From contig PHCV01000005.1 of assembly GCA_002842395.1 (NCBI GenBank), positions 1 to 64,000 on the forward strand: a stretch of 64,000 bases of DNA, read 5' to 3'. Shown here in pieces: positions 51,730-60,958 of the stretch; the first letter of the stretch is position 1, and every line of letters begins with the position of its first letter. Below the pieces are notes generated by a model, which saw nothing but the letters and a program-made list of their open reading frames with translations, had not been told where the DNA came from and did no database searches. The stretch is from Betaproteobacteria bacterium HGW-Betaproteobacteria-11. GTDB taxonomy: Bacteria; Pseudomonadota; Gammaproteobacteria; Burkholderiales; Rhodocyclaceae. A program made the translations under genes and the position numbers.

Positions 51730-54045
51730 TCAGCCCCCCTTGCGTTGGGAAAGCGGATGTCGCGGCACGTTGGCCGGGCGTTGTGTCTTGGCCGCCAGGC
51801 CCTCGCGCGGTTTGACATTAGGTGGAATCGTGGCGGGCGGCTTGGGGAGCGTCCTGGCCAGCTTGGGCGGCGCATCTCGCCGTGCCGCCGGCGCCGACTT
51901 TTTGAGGGGGTGCCGCGGGGCAGGCTTGGTGAAGCCCCCGGGTTGACCCGGCGGCACCAGATGGCGTTTGCCGGGGCCGATCAGATCGCTGCGTCCCATG
52001 CTCACCAGCGCTTCGCGCAGCAGCGGCCAGCTGGCCGGGTCGTGATAGCGGAGGAAGGCCTTGTGCAGCTTGCGCTGCCGGCCGGAGCGGACGATGGGAA
52101 CGGTCTCCGAGTCCGCGCTCACCTTGCGCAGCGGGTTCTTGCCGCTGCGCCACATCGCGGTGGCCAGCGCCAGCGGCGTGGGCAGGAAGGTCTGCACCTG
52201 ATCCAGGCGGAAATTGTTCTGCTTGAGCCAGAGGGCGAGATTGAGCATGTCCTCATCGGTGGTGCCGGGATGGGCGGCGATGAAATAGGGAATCAGGTAT
52301 TGCTCCTTGCCGGCCTGCTTGGAGAACTTTTCGAACATCTGGCGAAAACGTTCGTAGCTGCCCATGCCCGGTTTCATCATCTTGGACAGAGGCCCGGTTT
52401 CGGTGTGCTCGGGGGCGATCTTGAGATAGCCGCCGACATGGTGGGTGACCAGTTCCTTGACGTATTCCGGCGATCTGACCGCCAGATCGTAGCGCAGCCC
52501 GGAACTGATCAGCACCTTCTTGATGCCGGGCAGGGCGCGCGCCTTGCGGTAGAGCGAAACCAGCGGAGCATGGTCGGTATTCAGGTTTTCGCAGATGCCC
52601 GGATAGACGCAGGAGAGGCGTCGGCAACTGGCCTCGATCGCCTCGTCCTTGCAGGCGAGCCGGTACATGTTGGCGGTCGGCCCGCCGAGATCGGAAATGA
52701 CGCCGGTAAAGCCTGGCGTCTTGTCGCGGATTTCCTCGAGCTCGTGCAGGATGGACGCTTCCGAGCGGCTTTGAATGATGCGGCCCTCGTGTTCGGTGAT
52801 CGAGCAGAAGGTGCAGCCACCGAAGCAGCCGCGCATGATGTTCACCGAGAAGCGGATCATTTCCCAGGCCGGGATGCGCGCACCGCCATAGGCCGGATGC
52901 GGCGCCCGGGCGTAGGGCAGGCCATAGACATGATCCATTTCTGCCGTGGTGAGCGGGAGCGGCGGGGGATTGAGCCAGACGTCGCGCCGTGCCGCTCCCT
53001 CGCCATGAGCCTGCACCAGGGCGCGGGCATTGCCGGGGTTGGACTCGAGATGAAAGGTGCGCGAGGCATGGGCATAGAGCACCGGGTCGGCGCGCACGTC
53101 CTCGAACGCGGGCAGGCGCACAACGGTGCGCGCGCGTTCCGCGTGGCGTGCGGCCAACCGCTCGGCGCGCGAGACGAGGCGGATCGGCCGCACGGCGGCG
53201 GATACCGCTGCCGGCGGCGTCCCGCTGGCGCAGGGCGTTTTCGGGGAATCCTTGGCGGGTGCCGAATCCATCGCATAGGGGTCGGGGTGCGGTTCGATGC
53301 GGCCCGGCCGGTCGATTTCCCGTGAGTCGATCTCGGCCCATTCCGCCCCGGGTTTCCAGCCAGGCGGCACGACGAAGGCCGTGCCGCGCAGCTCGCGGAT
53401 CTGCTGGATGGGTTCGCCCCGCGCCAGGCGATGGGCGAGTTCGACCAGCGCGCGCTCGGCGTTGCCATAGAGCAGCAGATCGGCCTTGGCATCGAGCAGG
53501 ATCGAGCGCCGCACCGTGTCCGACCAGTAGTCGTAATGCGCGATGCGGCGCAGGCTGGCCTCGATGCTGCCGATCACGATCGGCACGCCGGCAAAGGCCT
53601 CGCGGGCGCGCTGGGCATAGACGACGACCGCGCGATCCGGCCGCCGGTCGGGCGCGGCAGCGGGCGTATAGGCATCGTCGGAGCGGATTTTCTTGTCGGC
53701 GGTGTAGCGATTGACCATCGAATCCATGTTGCCGGCGGTGATGCCGAAGAACAGGCGCGGCCGGCCGAGCTGGCGGAAGTCGGCGACCGAGGTCCACTGC
53801 GGCTGGCTGATGATGCCGACGCGAAAGCCCTGGGCCTCGAGCAGGCGGCCGACCAGCGCCATGCCGAAGCTTGGATGGTCGATGTAGGCATCGCCGGTGA
53901 CCAGGATGATGTCGCACTCATCCCAGCCGAGCTGCTCCATCTCGGCCCGCGACATGGGCAGGAAGGGCGCCGTGCCGAAGCGCGCGGCCCAGTGCTTGCG
54001 GTAGGCGGTGAGCGGTTTGGGGCCGGGATCTAAAGTCATGAGCAT
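51730..54045 (-). CDS. YgiQ-family radical SAM protein
   Basis: A 771-residue protein with an N-terminal domain ([20 protein letters not shown]), a B12-binding-like region, and the radical SAM cluster CFGGCTFCS near residue 410, followed by [18 protein letters not shown]-terminal DUF3362-type part and a low-complexity basic tail complete it. The biochemical role of YgiQ is unknown. Start at 54045; an internal ATG two codons later is equally possible. It has an antisense dispersed-element copy in its basic tail. Confidence 0.9.
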   Translation of the reverse strand: MLMTLDPGPKPLTAYRKHWAARFGTAPFLPMSRAEMEQLGWDECDIILVTGDAYIDHPSFGMALVGRLLEAQGFRVGIISQPQWTSVADFRQLGRPRLFFGITAGNMDSMVNRYTADKKIRSDDAYTPAAAPDRRPDRAVVVYAQRAREAFAGVPIVIGSIEASLRRIAHYDYWSDTVRRSILLDAKADLLLYGNAERALVELAHRLARGEPIQQIRELRGTAFVVPPGWKPGAEWAEIDSREIDRPGRIEPHPDPYAMDSAPAKDSPKTPCASGTPPAAVSAAVRPIRLVSRAERLAARHAERARTVVRLPAFEDVRADPVLYAHASRTFHLESNPGNARALVQAHGEGAARRDVWLNPPPLPLTTAEMDHVYGLPYARAPHPAYGGARIPAWEMIRFSVNIMRGCFGGCTFCSITEHEGRIIQSRSEASILHELEEIRDKTPGFTGVISDLGGPTANMYRLACKDEAIEASCRRLSCVYPGICENLNTDHAPLVSLYRKARALPGIKKVLISSGLRYDLAVRSPEYVKELVTHHVGGYLKIAPEHTETGPLSKMMKPGMGSYERFRQMFEKFSKQAGKEQYLIPYFIAAHPGTTDEDMLNLALWLKQNNFRLDQVQTFLPTPLALATAMWRSGKNPLRKVSADSETVPIVRSGRQRKLHKAFLRYHDPASWPLLREALVSMGRSDLIGPGKRHLVPPGQPGGFTKPAPRHPLKKSAPAARRDAPPKLARTLPKPPATIPPNVKPREGLAAKTQRPANVPRHPLSQRKGG
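51878..51902 (+). repeat. 25-bp dispersed element, copy 9
   Basis: CGCCGT-GCC-GCCGGCGCCGACTTTT, one base off in the core. It is antisense within the variable C-terminal tail of the YgiQ gene ([10 protein letters not shown]). Confidence 0.7.
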
Positions 54046-54100
54046 GCCTGGTTGGAGGCGCCCGGCTCCGTCGTCGGGACAGGAGGGCGCGGGTGTGCGC

Positions 54101-54682
54101 TCAGGCGCGGGAAAGGTGCAGCCGGCTTTGCGCCGGCACGTGGCGGGCGAGAAAATCCATCTGGTCGGCGAGTATCTTGCGGTTGGAGAGGATCAGGAAC
54201 TCGGCCTTGTTGGGCACGTAGGGCGCGTAGGCCAGCTCCATCCGCGCCTGCTCCGGCGTGCGCCCGCCCTTGGCCTGGTTGCAACCACGGCAGGCGGTGA
54301 CCACGTTCATCCAGCTGTCGCGGCCACCTTGCGATACCGGCAGGATGTGGTCGCGGGTCAGTCGCTGGGCCGGATATTCGCGCACGCAATAGGCGCACAG
54401 GTTGCGGTCGCGATGGAACAGTTCGCGATTGGAAAGCGGCGGTATCGGGCGCAGGGCATTGCCCGCGAGAACCTTGCCGCGAATGGCGATGATGCTGCGG
54501 GTGCATAGTGCGGAACGTTGACCGGTGGTGCGGCTGATGCCGCCATGAAAAGTGAATTCGCTTTCTCCTGCATCCCAGGCCACCAGATCGCGAGCGACAT
54601 AGACACAGGCATGCTGCCAGCTGACCCAGCGGTGCGGCACGCCATATTGATCGAGAGTCAGAATCAGCGGATAGGAACTCAT
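54101..54682 (-). CDS. HNH endonuclease-domain protein
   Basis: A 193-residue protein with a C-terminal-half HNH fold. It has CAYC (first zinc pair), [20 protein letters not shown] (active-site DH and N), then [11 protein letters not shown] (second zinc pair). The N-terminal 90 residues ([19 protein letters not shown]) are typical of the stand-alone bacterial HNH proteins found in many genomes. There is no sign of an intron or phage context. Its role is unknown. Confidence 0.88.
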   Translation of the reverse strand: MSSYPLILTLDQYGVPHRWVSWQHACVYVARDLVAWDAGESEFTFHGGISRTTGQRSALCTRSIIAIRGKVLAGNALRPIPPLSNRELFHRDRNLCAYCVREYPAQRLTRDHILPVSQGGRDSWMNVVTACRGCNQAKGGRTPEQARMELAYAPYVPNKAEFLILSNRKILADQMDFLARHVPAQSRLHLSRA

Positions 54683-54722
54683 CTCGTAGAATCCTCGGAT
54701 GAGGCGAATTTAACAGAGCGCG

Positions 54723-55469
54723 ATGGTTTTTGATAGCGGAGAACAACGGGTAGAATGGCAGGGGTCGGTCGCCGCCGTCGGCGGGCGCCGGCTGCGTCTG
54801 GCATTTGCCGTCTCGATCGGCCTCCACATCCTCGTCGCGCTGCAAACAGGGCAGCTTCCTGCGGCGCCGGCCATGGCCCCGAACCTGCTGGCGACCCTGC
54901 GTCCGGCCGAGGGGGTGCAGGCCGTAGCGCAGGCAGCACCCGGCGCCCTGCCACCGCCCACGTTCACGCCGATTCCCGCGCATCGCGCCGTAGCCACCGT
55001 AGCCGCCGTAGCCACCGTTGTGCCAGCGCCGACTTTTCCAGCGCCTGCCGTGGCCTTGCCGGCATCGCCGGCAACCGTTCCCGCGAACATGAATGAAGCC
55101 GTGCCGGCCGGCGCCGTGGCGCCGCCCGCAGCACAGCTTCCTCCGCCCGATGCTGCCGAGGGCCTGTCGGCCGACGGGCTGCGGCGCTATCGTCTGGGCC
55201 TGGCCGCCCAGGCCCGCCGTTTCAAGCGTTATCCGGCGCAGGCGCTGGCCTCGAACTGGACGGGGATGGTGGAGATTCGCCTCGACATCGGTGGCGATGG
55301 CCAGCCGACGGCTGTCCTGGTGCTGCACTCCAGTGGTTACGCGGTGCTCGACCGGGCGGCGCTGACCATGATCGAGGAGGGCGCCCGCCACGCCCCCCTG
55401 CCCGTCGAACTGCGCGGCAAGGTGTTCAGCGTGGTGCTGCCGGTGGTGTTCGACCTGACGGAGCGATAG
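54723..55469 (+). CDS. TonB-like energy transducer
   Basis: A 248-residue protein. One membrane segment near residues 22-42 is followed by a Pro/Ala/Val-rich spacer (about 50-145) and a C-terminal TonB domain (YRLGLAAQARRFKRYPAQAL, then GMVEIRLDIGGDGQP). It probably passes proton-motive force to an outer-membrane receptor; no ExbB/ExbD is next to it. The spacer contains three 9-bp tandem repeats and a dispersed-element copy. The 3' end overlaps the convergent Nudix gene by 44 bases. Confidence 0.85.
   Translation: MVFDSGEQRVEWQGSVAAVGGRRLRLAFAVSIGLHILVALQTGQLPAAPAMAPNLLATLRPAEGVQAVAQAAPGALPPPTFTPIPAHRAVATVAAVATVVPAPTFPAPAVALPASPATVPANMNEAVPAGAVAPPAAQLPPPDAAEGLSADGLRRYRLGLAAQARRFKRYPAQALASNWTGMVEIRLDIGGDGQPTAVLVLHSSGYAVLDRAALTMIEEGARHAPLPVELRGKVFSVVLPVVFDLTER
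54990..55016 (+). repeat. Three 9-bp tandem repeats in the tonB-like spacer
   Basis: GTAGCCACC, GTAGCCGCC and GTAGCCACC lie in direct succession, encoding VATVAAVAT, directly before dispersed-element copy 10. Slippage could change the length of the periplasmic spacer by three residues at a time. Confidence 0.8.
55013..55037 (+). repeat. 25-bp dispersed element, copy 10
   Basis: CACCGT-TGT-GCCAGCGCCGACTTTT. It lies sense within the proline-rich spacer of the tonB-like gene (VPAPTF). Confidence 0.75.
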
Positions 55470-56019
55470 CCGGCGTCACGCTGTCGATGCTGCCTTCGTG
55501 AAACCCGAAGCGGCCGGCACGGCGGTCGGCGAAATAGTGTTGCAAGGTGCGCAAGATGGTGCGAAAGGCGATCGCCTCCCAGGGAATTTCGTTTTCGGCG
55601 AACAACCGCACCTCGAGTGTCTCGGCGCCGGCAGCGAAGTCGAGGTCGCGCAGGCGGGCGCGATAGATGGCATGCACCTGGTTGATGTGCGGCACGCTGA
55701 TGAGGCTGAACAGTTCGCCCAGTTCGACATGGGCCAGGGCTTCTTCCCGGGTTTCGCGCAACGCCGCCGCAGCCACCGTCTCGCCGTTTTCCATGAAGCC
55801 GGCTGGCAGCGTCCACAAACCGTGGGCCGGCTCGATCGCCCGCCGGCAGAGCAGAACCCGTTCGTCATGGCAGGGCAGGGTGCCGACCACCAGCCGCGGG
55901 TTGCGATAGTGGATCGTGCCGCAGGCGGTGCAGACGTGGCGCAATAGCGAATCGCCGGCCGGAATTTGCAGGCTGACCGCTGCGCCGCAGGCGCTGCAAA
56001 AATTGAGGGCGGGCTCCAT
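55426..56019 (-). CDS. Nudix hydrolase with N-terminal zinc ribbon
   Basis: A 197-residue hydrolase. A zinc ribbon (CSACG near residue 8, CTACG near 30) is followed by the Nudix box GFMENGETVAAAALRETREE with the expected metal-binding glutamates. The layout resembles NudC-like or zinc-ribbon Nudix proteins, but the NudC-specific tail was not identified, so the substrate is open. It overlaps the tonB-like gene tail to tail by 44 bases. Confidence 0.9.
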   Translation of the reverse strand: MEPALNFCSACGAAVSLQIPAGDSLLRHVCTACGTIHYRNPRLVVGTLPCHDERVLLCRRAIEPAHGLWTLPAGFMENGETVAAAALRETREEALAHVELGELFSLISVPHINQVHAIYRARLRDLDFAAGAETLEVRLFAENEIPWEAIAFRTILRTLQHYFADRRAGRFGFHEGSIDSVTPAIAPSGRTPPAAPR

Positions 56020-56032
56020 GATCGGATTCTAG

Positions 56033-56071
56033 CTTTCATGATGCGGGAAACATCACCCCGCAGCATGAAAG
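56033..56071. other. Inverted repeat upstream of the Nudix gene
   Basis: The outer arms CTTTCATG / CATGAAAG and inner arms GCGGG / CCCGC form a hairpin 14 bases before the Nudix start. It could be an operator or an RNA leader structure; no regulator can be assigned. Confidence 0.45.
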
Positions 56072-56205
56072 TCAGCCCATTCTCGAACTCCCGCCCCCCT
56101 TCGCCCCCCTCCCGGGGGGTTCCTGATTGGCTCGCTTCGGCCGAAGGAAGTGCAAAGCCGCGCGAAGCTTGACGGAATGCCGAATGAGTGAATTTCACGC
56201 TAAGC

Positions 56206-56326
56206 GACCCTGACCCGACCCTGACCTTGCACAAAGCATGAAAACAATTCACCCGGATAGGGCCGGTTTGTAATGGTTTTTCTTACGACCGCGCCCCAGC
56301 CGATACGGACAACAGAATGGTTTTTC
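56206..56326 (+). promoter_or_regulatory. Paired direct repeats upstream of flhDC
   Basis: GACCCTGACC occurs at 56206 and 56217 (11-bp period), and AATGGTTTTTC at 56272 and 56316 (44-bp period, about four helical turns). Spacing by helical turns suggests binding sites for regulators of flagellar gene entry. No known factor is matched. Confidence 0.35.
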
Positions 56327-56414
56327 CAAGGCTATTTTCCTTGTCGGCCGCCATGCAATCATGCACTCACCGTAAATCCGGCTCGCTTTCGACCCGGATG
56401 ACACTTGGGGGTGA

Positions 56415-56735
56415 ATGATGAAAAAGAACGACGCCTACAACGACATCAGGGAAGTCAATCTCGCCTACCTGATGCTGGCGCAGAGCATGGTGCGCGGTGA
56501 TCGCGAGGCGGCCGTTTTCCGTCTCGGCATCAGCGAGGAGGTGGCCGAGTTGCTGGCCCGGCTGACGCCAGGGCAAGTGCTCAAGATGGCCAGCACGGAC
56601 ATGCTGCTGTGCAGCTTCCGCTTCAACGATGTCCTGCTGCTCGATCTGCTGGCCGATCACGAGCGTGACCGGGGCGCCGCGCATATCCATGCGGCGATCC
56701 TGGCGGCTGGTCATCCGGTTTCCTCGCTGTCCTGA
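56415..56735 (+). CDS. flhD: Flagellar master regulator subunit FlhD
   Basis: A 106-residue helical protein that, with FlhC, activates class II flagellar promoters. The family pattern is seen in IREVNLAYLMLAQSMVRGDR and AVFRLGISEEVAELLARLTP. ATG 56415 (or the next codon pair at 56418) follows GGGGGTGA. flhC begins 37 bp downstream. Confidence 0.94.
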   Translation: MMKKNDAYNDIREVNLAYLMLAQSMVRGDREAAVFRLGISEEVAELLARLTPGQVLKMASTDMLLCSFRFNDVLLLDLLADHERDRGAAHIHAAILAAGHPVSSLS

Positions 56736-56772
56736 ACCATTCCTGCATCATCCATGCTCCGCGGAGGTCCCC

Positions 56773-57324
56773 ATGCGCAATAAATCTGTCGTCCTTGAAG
56801 CCCGTGAAATTCGCCTGGCTGTCGAACTGGTCGAGCTCGGCGCCCGCCTGCAGTTGCTCGAGGCCGAGACGCATCTCTCGCGCGAGCGATTGCTCAAGCT
56901 GTACAAGGAAGTCAAGGGCGAGTCGCCGCCGAAAGGCATGCTGCCCTTTTCCACCGACTGGTTCATGACCTGGCAGCCGAACATCCATGCCTCGCTGTTC
57001 ATGGCCTACTACCGTTTTTTGCAAACGCACACCACGCTGCGCGGGCTGGAGCTGACGATCAAGGCCTATCGCATGTATCTGGCGCAGATCCAGCGCGGCA
57101 AAATGGAAACGGTGCTCTCCCTGACGCGGGCGTGGACCATGGTTCGCTTCTTCGATGCGAACATGTTGCAGATGGCCCCCTGCAGCGAATGCGGCGGCGA
57201 GTTCGTGATCCACGCCTTCGAGCCGACGCACGACTATGTCTGCGGCCTGTGCCACATGCCGGCACGCGCCGGCAAGACGCGCCGCGCCGCCGAACTGGCG
57301 CTGGCTGCCGCCGTCGCCGCCTGA
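56773..57324 (+). CDS. flhC: Flagellar master regulator subunit FlhC
   Basis: A 183-residue zinc protein, the DNA-recognition partner in the FlhD4C2 complex. Four cysteines for zinc are present as CSEC and CGLC near residues 137-162; AVELVELGARLQLLEAETHL and FSTDWFMTW are typical. ATG 56773 has GGAGG at -11. Convergent with folA, 13 bp away. Confidence 0.95.
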   Translation: MRNKSVVLEAREIRLAVELVELGARLQLLEAETHLSRERLLKLYKEVKGESPPKGMLPFSTDWFMTWQPNIHASLFMAYYRFLQTHTTLRGLELTIKAYRMYLAQIQRGKMETVLSLTRAWTMVRFFDANMLQMAPCSECGGEFVIHAFEPTHDYVCGLCHMPARAGKTRRAAELALAAAVAA

Positions 57325-57337
57325 CGTCTCGGGCTTC

Positions 57338-57874
57338 TCAGGAGCGCCCGGTAATGGCCGGGGGCTCCTGCCGCGCATAACTGACGAAGTCATAAGCGAG
57401 CCCTTCCGCGCTGCGGCGGGGCTCGCGTGCGACTTCGCGCCAGGCCGCCGGATCGAGCGGCGGGAACCAGGCATCGCCTTCGATCTCGGCATGGATCTCG
57501 GTCAGTTCGAGGCGGTCCGCCAGCGGCAAGGCGAGGACATAGATTTCGGCGCCGCCGATGACGAAGGCGGTCGCCTCGCCGTCGCAGGCGGCCAGCGCCG
57601 TGTCCAGCGAGGCGACCCGCGTGGCGCCGGGCGCCGCAAAATCCGGCTGGCGGGTGATCACGATGTTGTGCCGTCCCGGCAAGGCGCGGCCGAGCGATTG
57701 CCAGGTCTTGCGCCCCATGATAACGGGATGGCCGAGGGTGAGCGCCTTGAAACGCTTGAGATCGTCGGGCAGGCGCCAGGGCAGGGTGTTGTTCGCGCCG
57801 ATCACGCGGTTGGCGGCGACGGCGGCGAGAATGACGAGGTGCGGGGGAACGGGCTTGATGTCGGACATGGCCAT
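57338..57874 (-). CDS. folA: Dihydrofolate reductase
   Basis: A 178-residue NADPH-dependent reductase that regenerates tetrahydrofolate. Motifs: ANRVIGANNTLPWRLPDDLK (Met20-type loop and active-site Asp), GRKTWQSLGRALPGR and FVIGGAEIY. Starts at 57874 or two codons later. It follows glgA by 3 bases on the same strand and may be co-transcribed with it. Confidence 0.96.
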   Translation of the reverse strand: MAMSDIKPVPPHLVILAAVAANRVIGANNTLPWRLPDDLKRFKALTLGHPVIMGRKTWQSLGRALPGRHNIVITRQPDFAAPGATRVASLDTALAACDGEATAFVIGGAEIYVLALPLADRLELTEIHAEIEGDAWFPPLDPAAWREVAREPRRSAEGLAYDFVSYARQEPPAITGRS

Positions 57875-57877
57875 GGC

Positions 57878-59326
57878 TCAGGCGGAGGACGGGAGAAGGG
57901 ATCGATAGAGGTCGGCATGGCGTTGCGCCGCCCGGCTCCAGCCAAAGTCGGCGCGCATGCCACGGCGCTGGAGTTTGCGCCAGCGCAGCGTGTCATGCCA
58001 GAGCGCGACGGCACGGCGGATCGCCGCCAGAAATTCCTGTGGTGTTGCCGCATCGAACAGGAAACCATTGCCATGGCGGGCGTCGGCGACGTCGATCACC
58101 GTGTCGGCCAGGCCGCCGGTGGCGCGCACGATCGGCGGCGTGCCGTAACGCAGGCTGTACATCTGATTCAGGCCGCAGGGCTCGAAGCGGGAAGGCATCA
58201 GGAACATGTCGGCACCGGCTTCGATGCGGTGGGCAAGACCTTCGTCGAAGCCGATCCGCACGGCAAAATGCGCGGGCCGGCCCACTGCCATGGCGCGCAA
58301 CCTGGTTTCGAGGGCGGGGTCCCCACTGCCCAGGATGACCAGTTGTGCCGGCAGGGCGGCGAGTTCCGCGGCGCTCGCCATCACCAGATCGAGACCCTTC
58401 TGTTCGGTGAGCCGGCTGACCATCCCCAGCAGCGGCATTTCCGCGATGGGTGGCAAACCCAGCTCGACCCGCAACGCGACGGTATTGATGGCCTTGGCGG
58501 CAAGCCGGCGAGCCGAGTAGTGCGCGGTAAGGAAGGGATCCGTGGCCGGATTCCATTGCTCGTCGTCGATGCCATTCAGGATGCCGTGGAGGCGGTCGGC
58601 GCGATGGCGCAGCAGGCCGTCGAGGCCCATGCCGCCGGCTTCGGTTTGTATTTCTTTGGCATAGGCGGGGCTGACGGTGATGATGCCATCGGCAAACTGC
58701 AGGCCGCCCTTGAGGAAGGAGAGACGGCCGTGAAACTCCACTCCGTCGATGCTCCAGGCCTGCCCGGGCAGGCCCAGGAGGGGAAGCAGGGAAGGATCGA
58801 ACAGTCCCTGAAAGGCCAGGTTATGGATGGTCAGCACGGTCGCCGCGTGTCGTTCGCCGGCCGGAAGATAGTGCAGATAGGCCGGCGCCAGTGCCGTCTG
58901 CCAGTCGTTGCAGTGGAGGATGTCGGGTCGCCAGGGAAGCGGACTTTCCGCGCCGGCCAGCAGCGCAGCCGAGTGCGACAGCAGGCCGAAACGCAGGGCA
59001 TTGTCCGGCCAGTCGCGGTGATCCGGCCCGAGATAGGGGTTGCCGGGGCGGGCGAACAGGGAAGGGCAATCGAGTAGATAGAGCGGGATACCTTCCGCGC
59101 TGCGGGCGGTACGCAGTTCCGTGGCCGGGAGCCGGTTGGTCGCGGGCAATGCGGCCACCCTTTGCGCTGCCGGGAAGGCTGCTTTCAATGCCGGGTAGGC
59201 GGGAAGCAGGACGCGAACATCGTTTCCGCTGGCGCGAAGCGCCTTCGGCAAGGCGGCGATGACATCGCCCAGGCCGCCGGTCTTGACCCAGGGCGCCATC
59301 TCGGAAGCGGCGAACAGGATGTTCAC
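57878..59326 (-). CDS. glgA: Glycogen synthase (ADP-glucose)
   Basis: A 482-residue GT5 enzyme that extends glycogen chains from ADP-glucose. The KTGGLGDV motif lies at the N-terminus (ASEMAPWVKTGGLGDV); HNLAFQG, LNGIDDEQWNP and the C-terminal SRFEPCGLNQMYSLRYGT are typical. The start is GTG 59326, overlapping the pgi stop as GTGA. A degenerate dispersed-element copy lies near the 3' end (ADFGWSRA). Confidence 0.95.
   Translation of the reverse strand: MNILFAASEMAPWVKTGGLGDVIAALPKALRASGNDVRVLLPAYPALKAAFPAAQRVAALPATNRLPATELRTARSAEGIPLYLLDCPSLFARPGNPYLGPDHRDWPDNALRFGLLSHSAALLAGAESPLPWRPDILHCNDWQTALAPAYLHYLPAGERHAATVLTIHNLAFQGLFDPSLLPLLGLPGQAWSIDGVEFHGRLSFLKGGLQFADGIITVSPAYAKEIQTEAGGMGLDGLLRHRADRLHGILNGIDDEQWNPATDPFLTAHYSARRLAAKAINTVALRVELGLPPIAEMPLLGMVSRLTEQKGLDLVMASAAELAALPAQLVILGSGDPALETRLRAMAVGRPAHFAVRIGFDEGLAHRIEAGADMFLMPSRFEPCGLNQMYSLRYGTPPIVRATGGLADTVIDVADARHGNGFLFDAATPQEFLAAIRRAVALWHDTLRWRKLQRRGMRADFGWSRAAQRHADLYRSLLPSSA
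57943..57967 (-). repeat. 25-bp dispersed element, copy 11 (degenerate)
   Basis: CGCCGT-GGC-ATGCGCGCCGACTTTG. It has the same spacing and ends as the other copies, with changes in the middle. It lies sense within glgA, near its C-terminus. Confidence 0.4.
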
Positions 59327-60951
59327 GCGCGGCGTTGGCAGGCGGCGATCAACCCTGCCGTCGAGCTGTCGAGTCCTTCGGCCGGGCAGTTCCCCGTGAG
59401 CATCGGCAGCAGGCGCCGGGCCAGTTGCTTGCCGTATTCGACGCCCCATTGGTCGAACGAGTTCAGCTGCCACAGAATGCCCAGCACGAACACCTTGTGT
59501 TCATAGAGCGCGATCAGCTGGCCCAGGGTGTAGGGATCGAGGCGGGGCAGGAGCAGGGTGGTCGAGGGCTGGTTGCCGGGGAACACCTTGTATTGGGCGA
59601 GAAAACTCGGCGCTGGTGGTACGGCGGCGGCGAGCTCGGCGCGGGCTTCGTCGAGCGTCTTGCCGCGCATCAGGGCCTCGCTCTGGGCGAAGCAGTGTGC
59701 CAGCAGTTTCTCATGATGACCGGGCAGGTCGAAGTCCGGCTCGCGCAGGGCGATGAATTCGCAGGGGATCAGTCGCCCGCCCTGGTGCAGCAATTGATAG
59801 AAGGCATGCTGGCCGTCGGTGCCTGGGGCGCCCCAGAGAATTGGCGCCGTCGCGTAGGCCACCGGGTTGCCGTCACGGTCGATCCGCTTGCCGTTGGATT
59901 CCATTTCGAGTTGCTGCAAATATCGCGGCAGGAGTTCCAGCGACTGGCTGTAGGGTAGCAAGGCGCGCGTTTCGGCGCCGAGGAAATCGGTGTTCCAGAG
60001 TTCGAGCAAAGCCAGTGTCGCCGGCAGGTTGCATTCCACCGGCGTCTCGAAAAAATGGCTATCCATCGCCGCGGCACCGGCGAGCAGGCGGCGGAAGTTG
60101 TCCATGCCGATGGCCAGCGCCAGCGGCAGGCCGACCGCCGACCAGAGCGAAAAACGGCCGCCGACCCAGTCCCAGACTTCGAAGCCGTTCGCCGGATCGA
60201 TGCCGAACGCGGCCACGGCTTGAGCGTTGCCGGACACGGCGACGAAGTGCCGGGCCACGGCCGCTTCGCCGAGCGCGGTGGTCAGCCAGGCCCGCGCGGA
60301 GACCGCATTCTGCAGGGTCTCCTCGGTGGTGAAGCTCTTGCTGGCGACGATGAACAGGGTGCGGGCCGGAGCGCAGCGACGTAGTACGCCGGTCAGCTGT
60401 GCGGCATCGAGATTGGACACATAATCGACCGTCAGTCCGGGCTGGCGGTGCGCGGCGAGCGCCAGGGTGGCCATGCGCGGACCAAGGTCGGAGCCGCCGA
60501 TACCGATGTTGACGATATGGCAAATCGTTTCTCCGCCCGCGCCGCGCCAGAGGCCCTGATGGATCTGGTCGCAAAACCAGGCCATCTTGTCCAGCATGCG
60601 GCGCACCGCCGGCATGACATCCTGGCCGGCACAGAGGACGGGCTGCGGGCCGGGGTGACGCAGCGCGATATGCAGCACGGCGCGGCCCTCGGTATGGTTG
60701 ATCGGCTCGCCGCGGCGCAGGCGCGCGATCCACTCGGGCACGGCGGCGGCCTGCCAGAGTTGATGCAATGCGGCCATGATTTCGGCCGTGATTCGCTGCT
60801 TCGAGTAATCCAGCAGCAGACCCTCTTCGTTCAGCGAAAAACGCTCGAAGCGCCGTGCATCGGCGGCGAACAGGTCGCGCAGATGCGGCTGGCGCGCCGA
60901 CTCGGCGAGGCGGGCGAGGTAGGCCCAGGACGGTGTCGCGGCGGGATTCAT
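59323..60951 (-). CDS. pgi: Glucose-6-phosphate isomerase
   Basis: A 542-residue isomerase. Signature regions are seen as SKSFTTEETLQNA and FSLWSAVGLPLALAIGMDNF, with GIGGSDLGPRM and FDQWGVEYGKQLA near the end. ATG 60951 gives the family length; an upstream frame runs into the intergenic space. It sits between glgP and glgA, linking glycogen turnover to glycolysis. Confidence 0.96.
   Translation of the reverse strand: MNPAATPSWAYLARLAESARQPHLRDLFAADARRFERFSLNEEGLLLDYSKQRITAEIMAALHQLWQAAAVPEWIARLRRGEPINHTEGRAVLHIALRHPGPQPVLCAGQDVMPAVRRMLDKMAWFCDQIHQGLWRGAGGETICHIVNIGIGGSDLGPRMATLALAAHRQPGLTVDYVSNLDAAQLTGVLRRCAPARTLFIVASKSFTTEETLQNAVSARAWLTTALGEAAVARHFVAVSGNAQAVAAFGIDPANGFEVWDWVGGRFSLWSAVGLPLALAIGMDNFRRLLAGAAAMDSHFFETPVECNLPATLALLELWNTDFLGAETRALLPYSQSLELLPRYLQQLEMESNGKRIDRDGNPVAYATAPILWGAPGTDGQHAFYQLLHQGGRLIPCEFIALREPDFDLPGHHEKLLAHCFAQSEALMRGKTLDEARAELAAAVPPAPSFLAQYKVFPGNQPSTTLLLPRLDPYTLGQLIALYEHKVFVLGILWQLNSFDQWGVEYGKQLARRLLPMLTGNCPAEGLDSSTAGLIAACQRRA
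59602..59626 (-). repeat. 25-bp dispersed element, copy 12 (GAG variant)
   Basis: CGCCGT-ACC-ACCAGCGCCGAGTTTT. It lies sense within pgi, encoding VPPAPSF in a variable stretch before LAQYKVFPGN. Confidence 0.7.
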
Positions 60952-60958
60952 GAGAAGG

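Larger units (their letters stand above)
56020..56414. other. Gap between Nudix gene and flhDC
   Basis: A 395-bp non-coding stretch, lower in G+C towards flhD. It holds the hairpin at 56033-56071 and two pairs of direct repeats described separately. I see no gene and no convincing -35/-10 pair, although the flhDC promoter must lie here. Confidence 0.6.

Noticed and set aside
54990-55016. CRISPR array
   Set aside because: Three 9-bp units in direct contact, without spacers, inside a coding sequence; no cas genes in the window.
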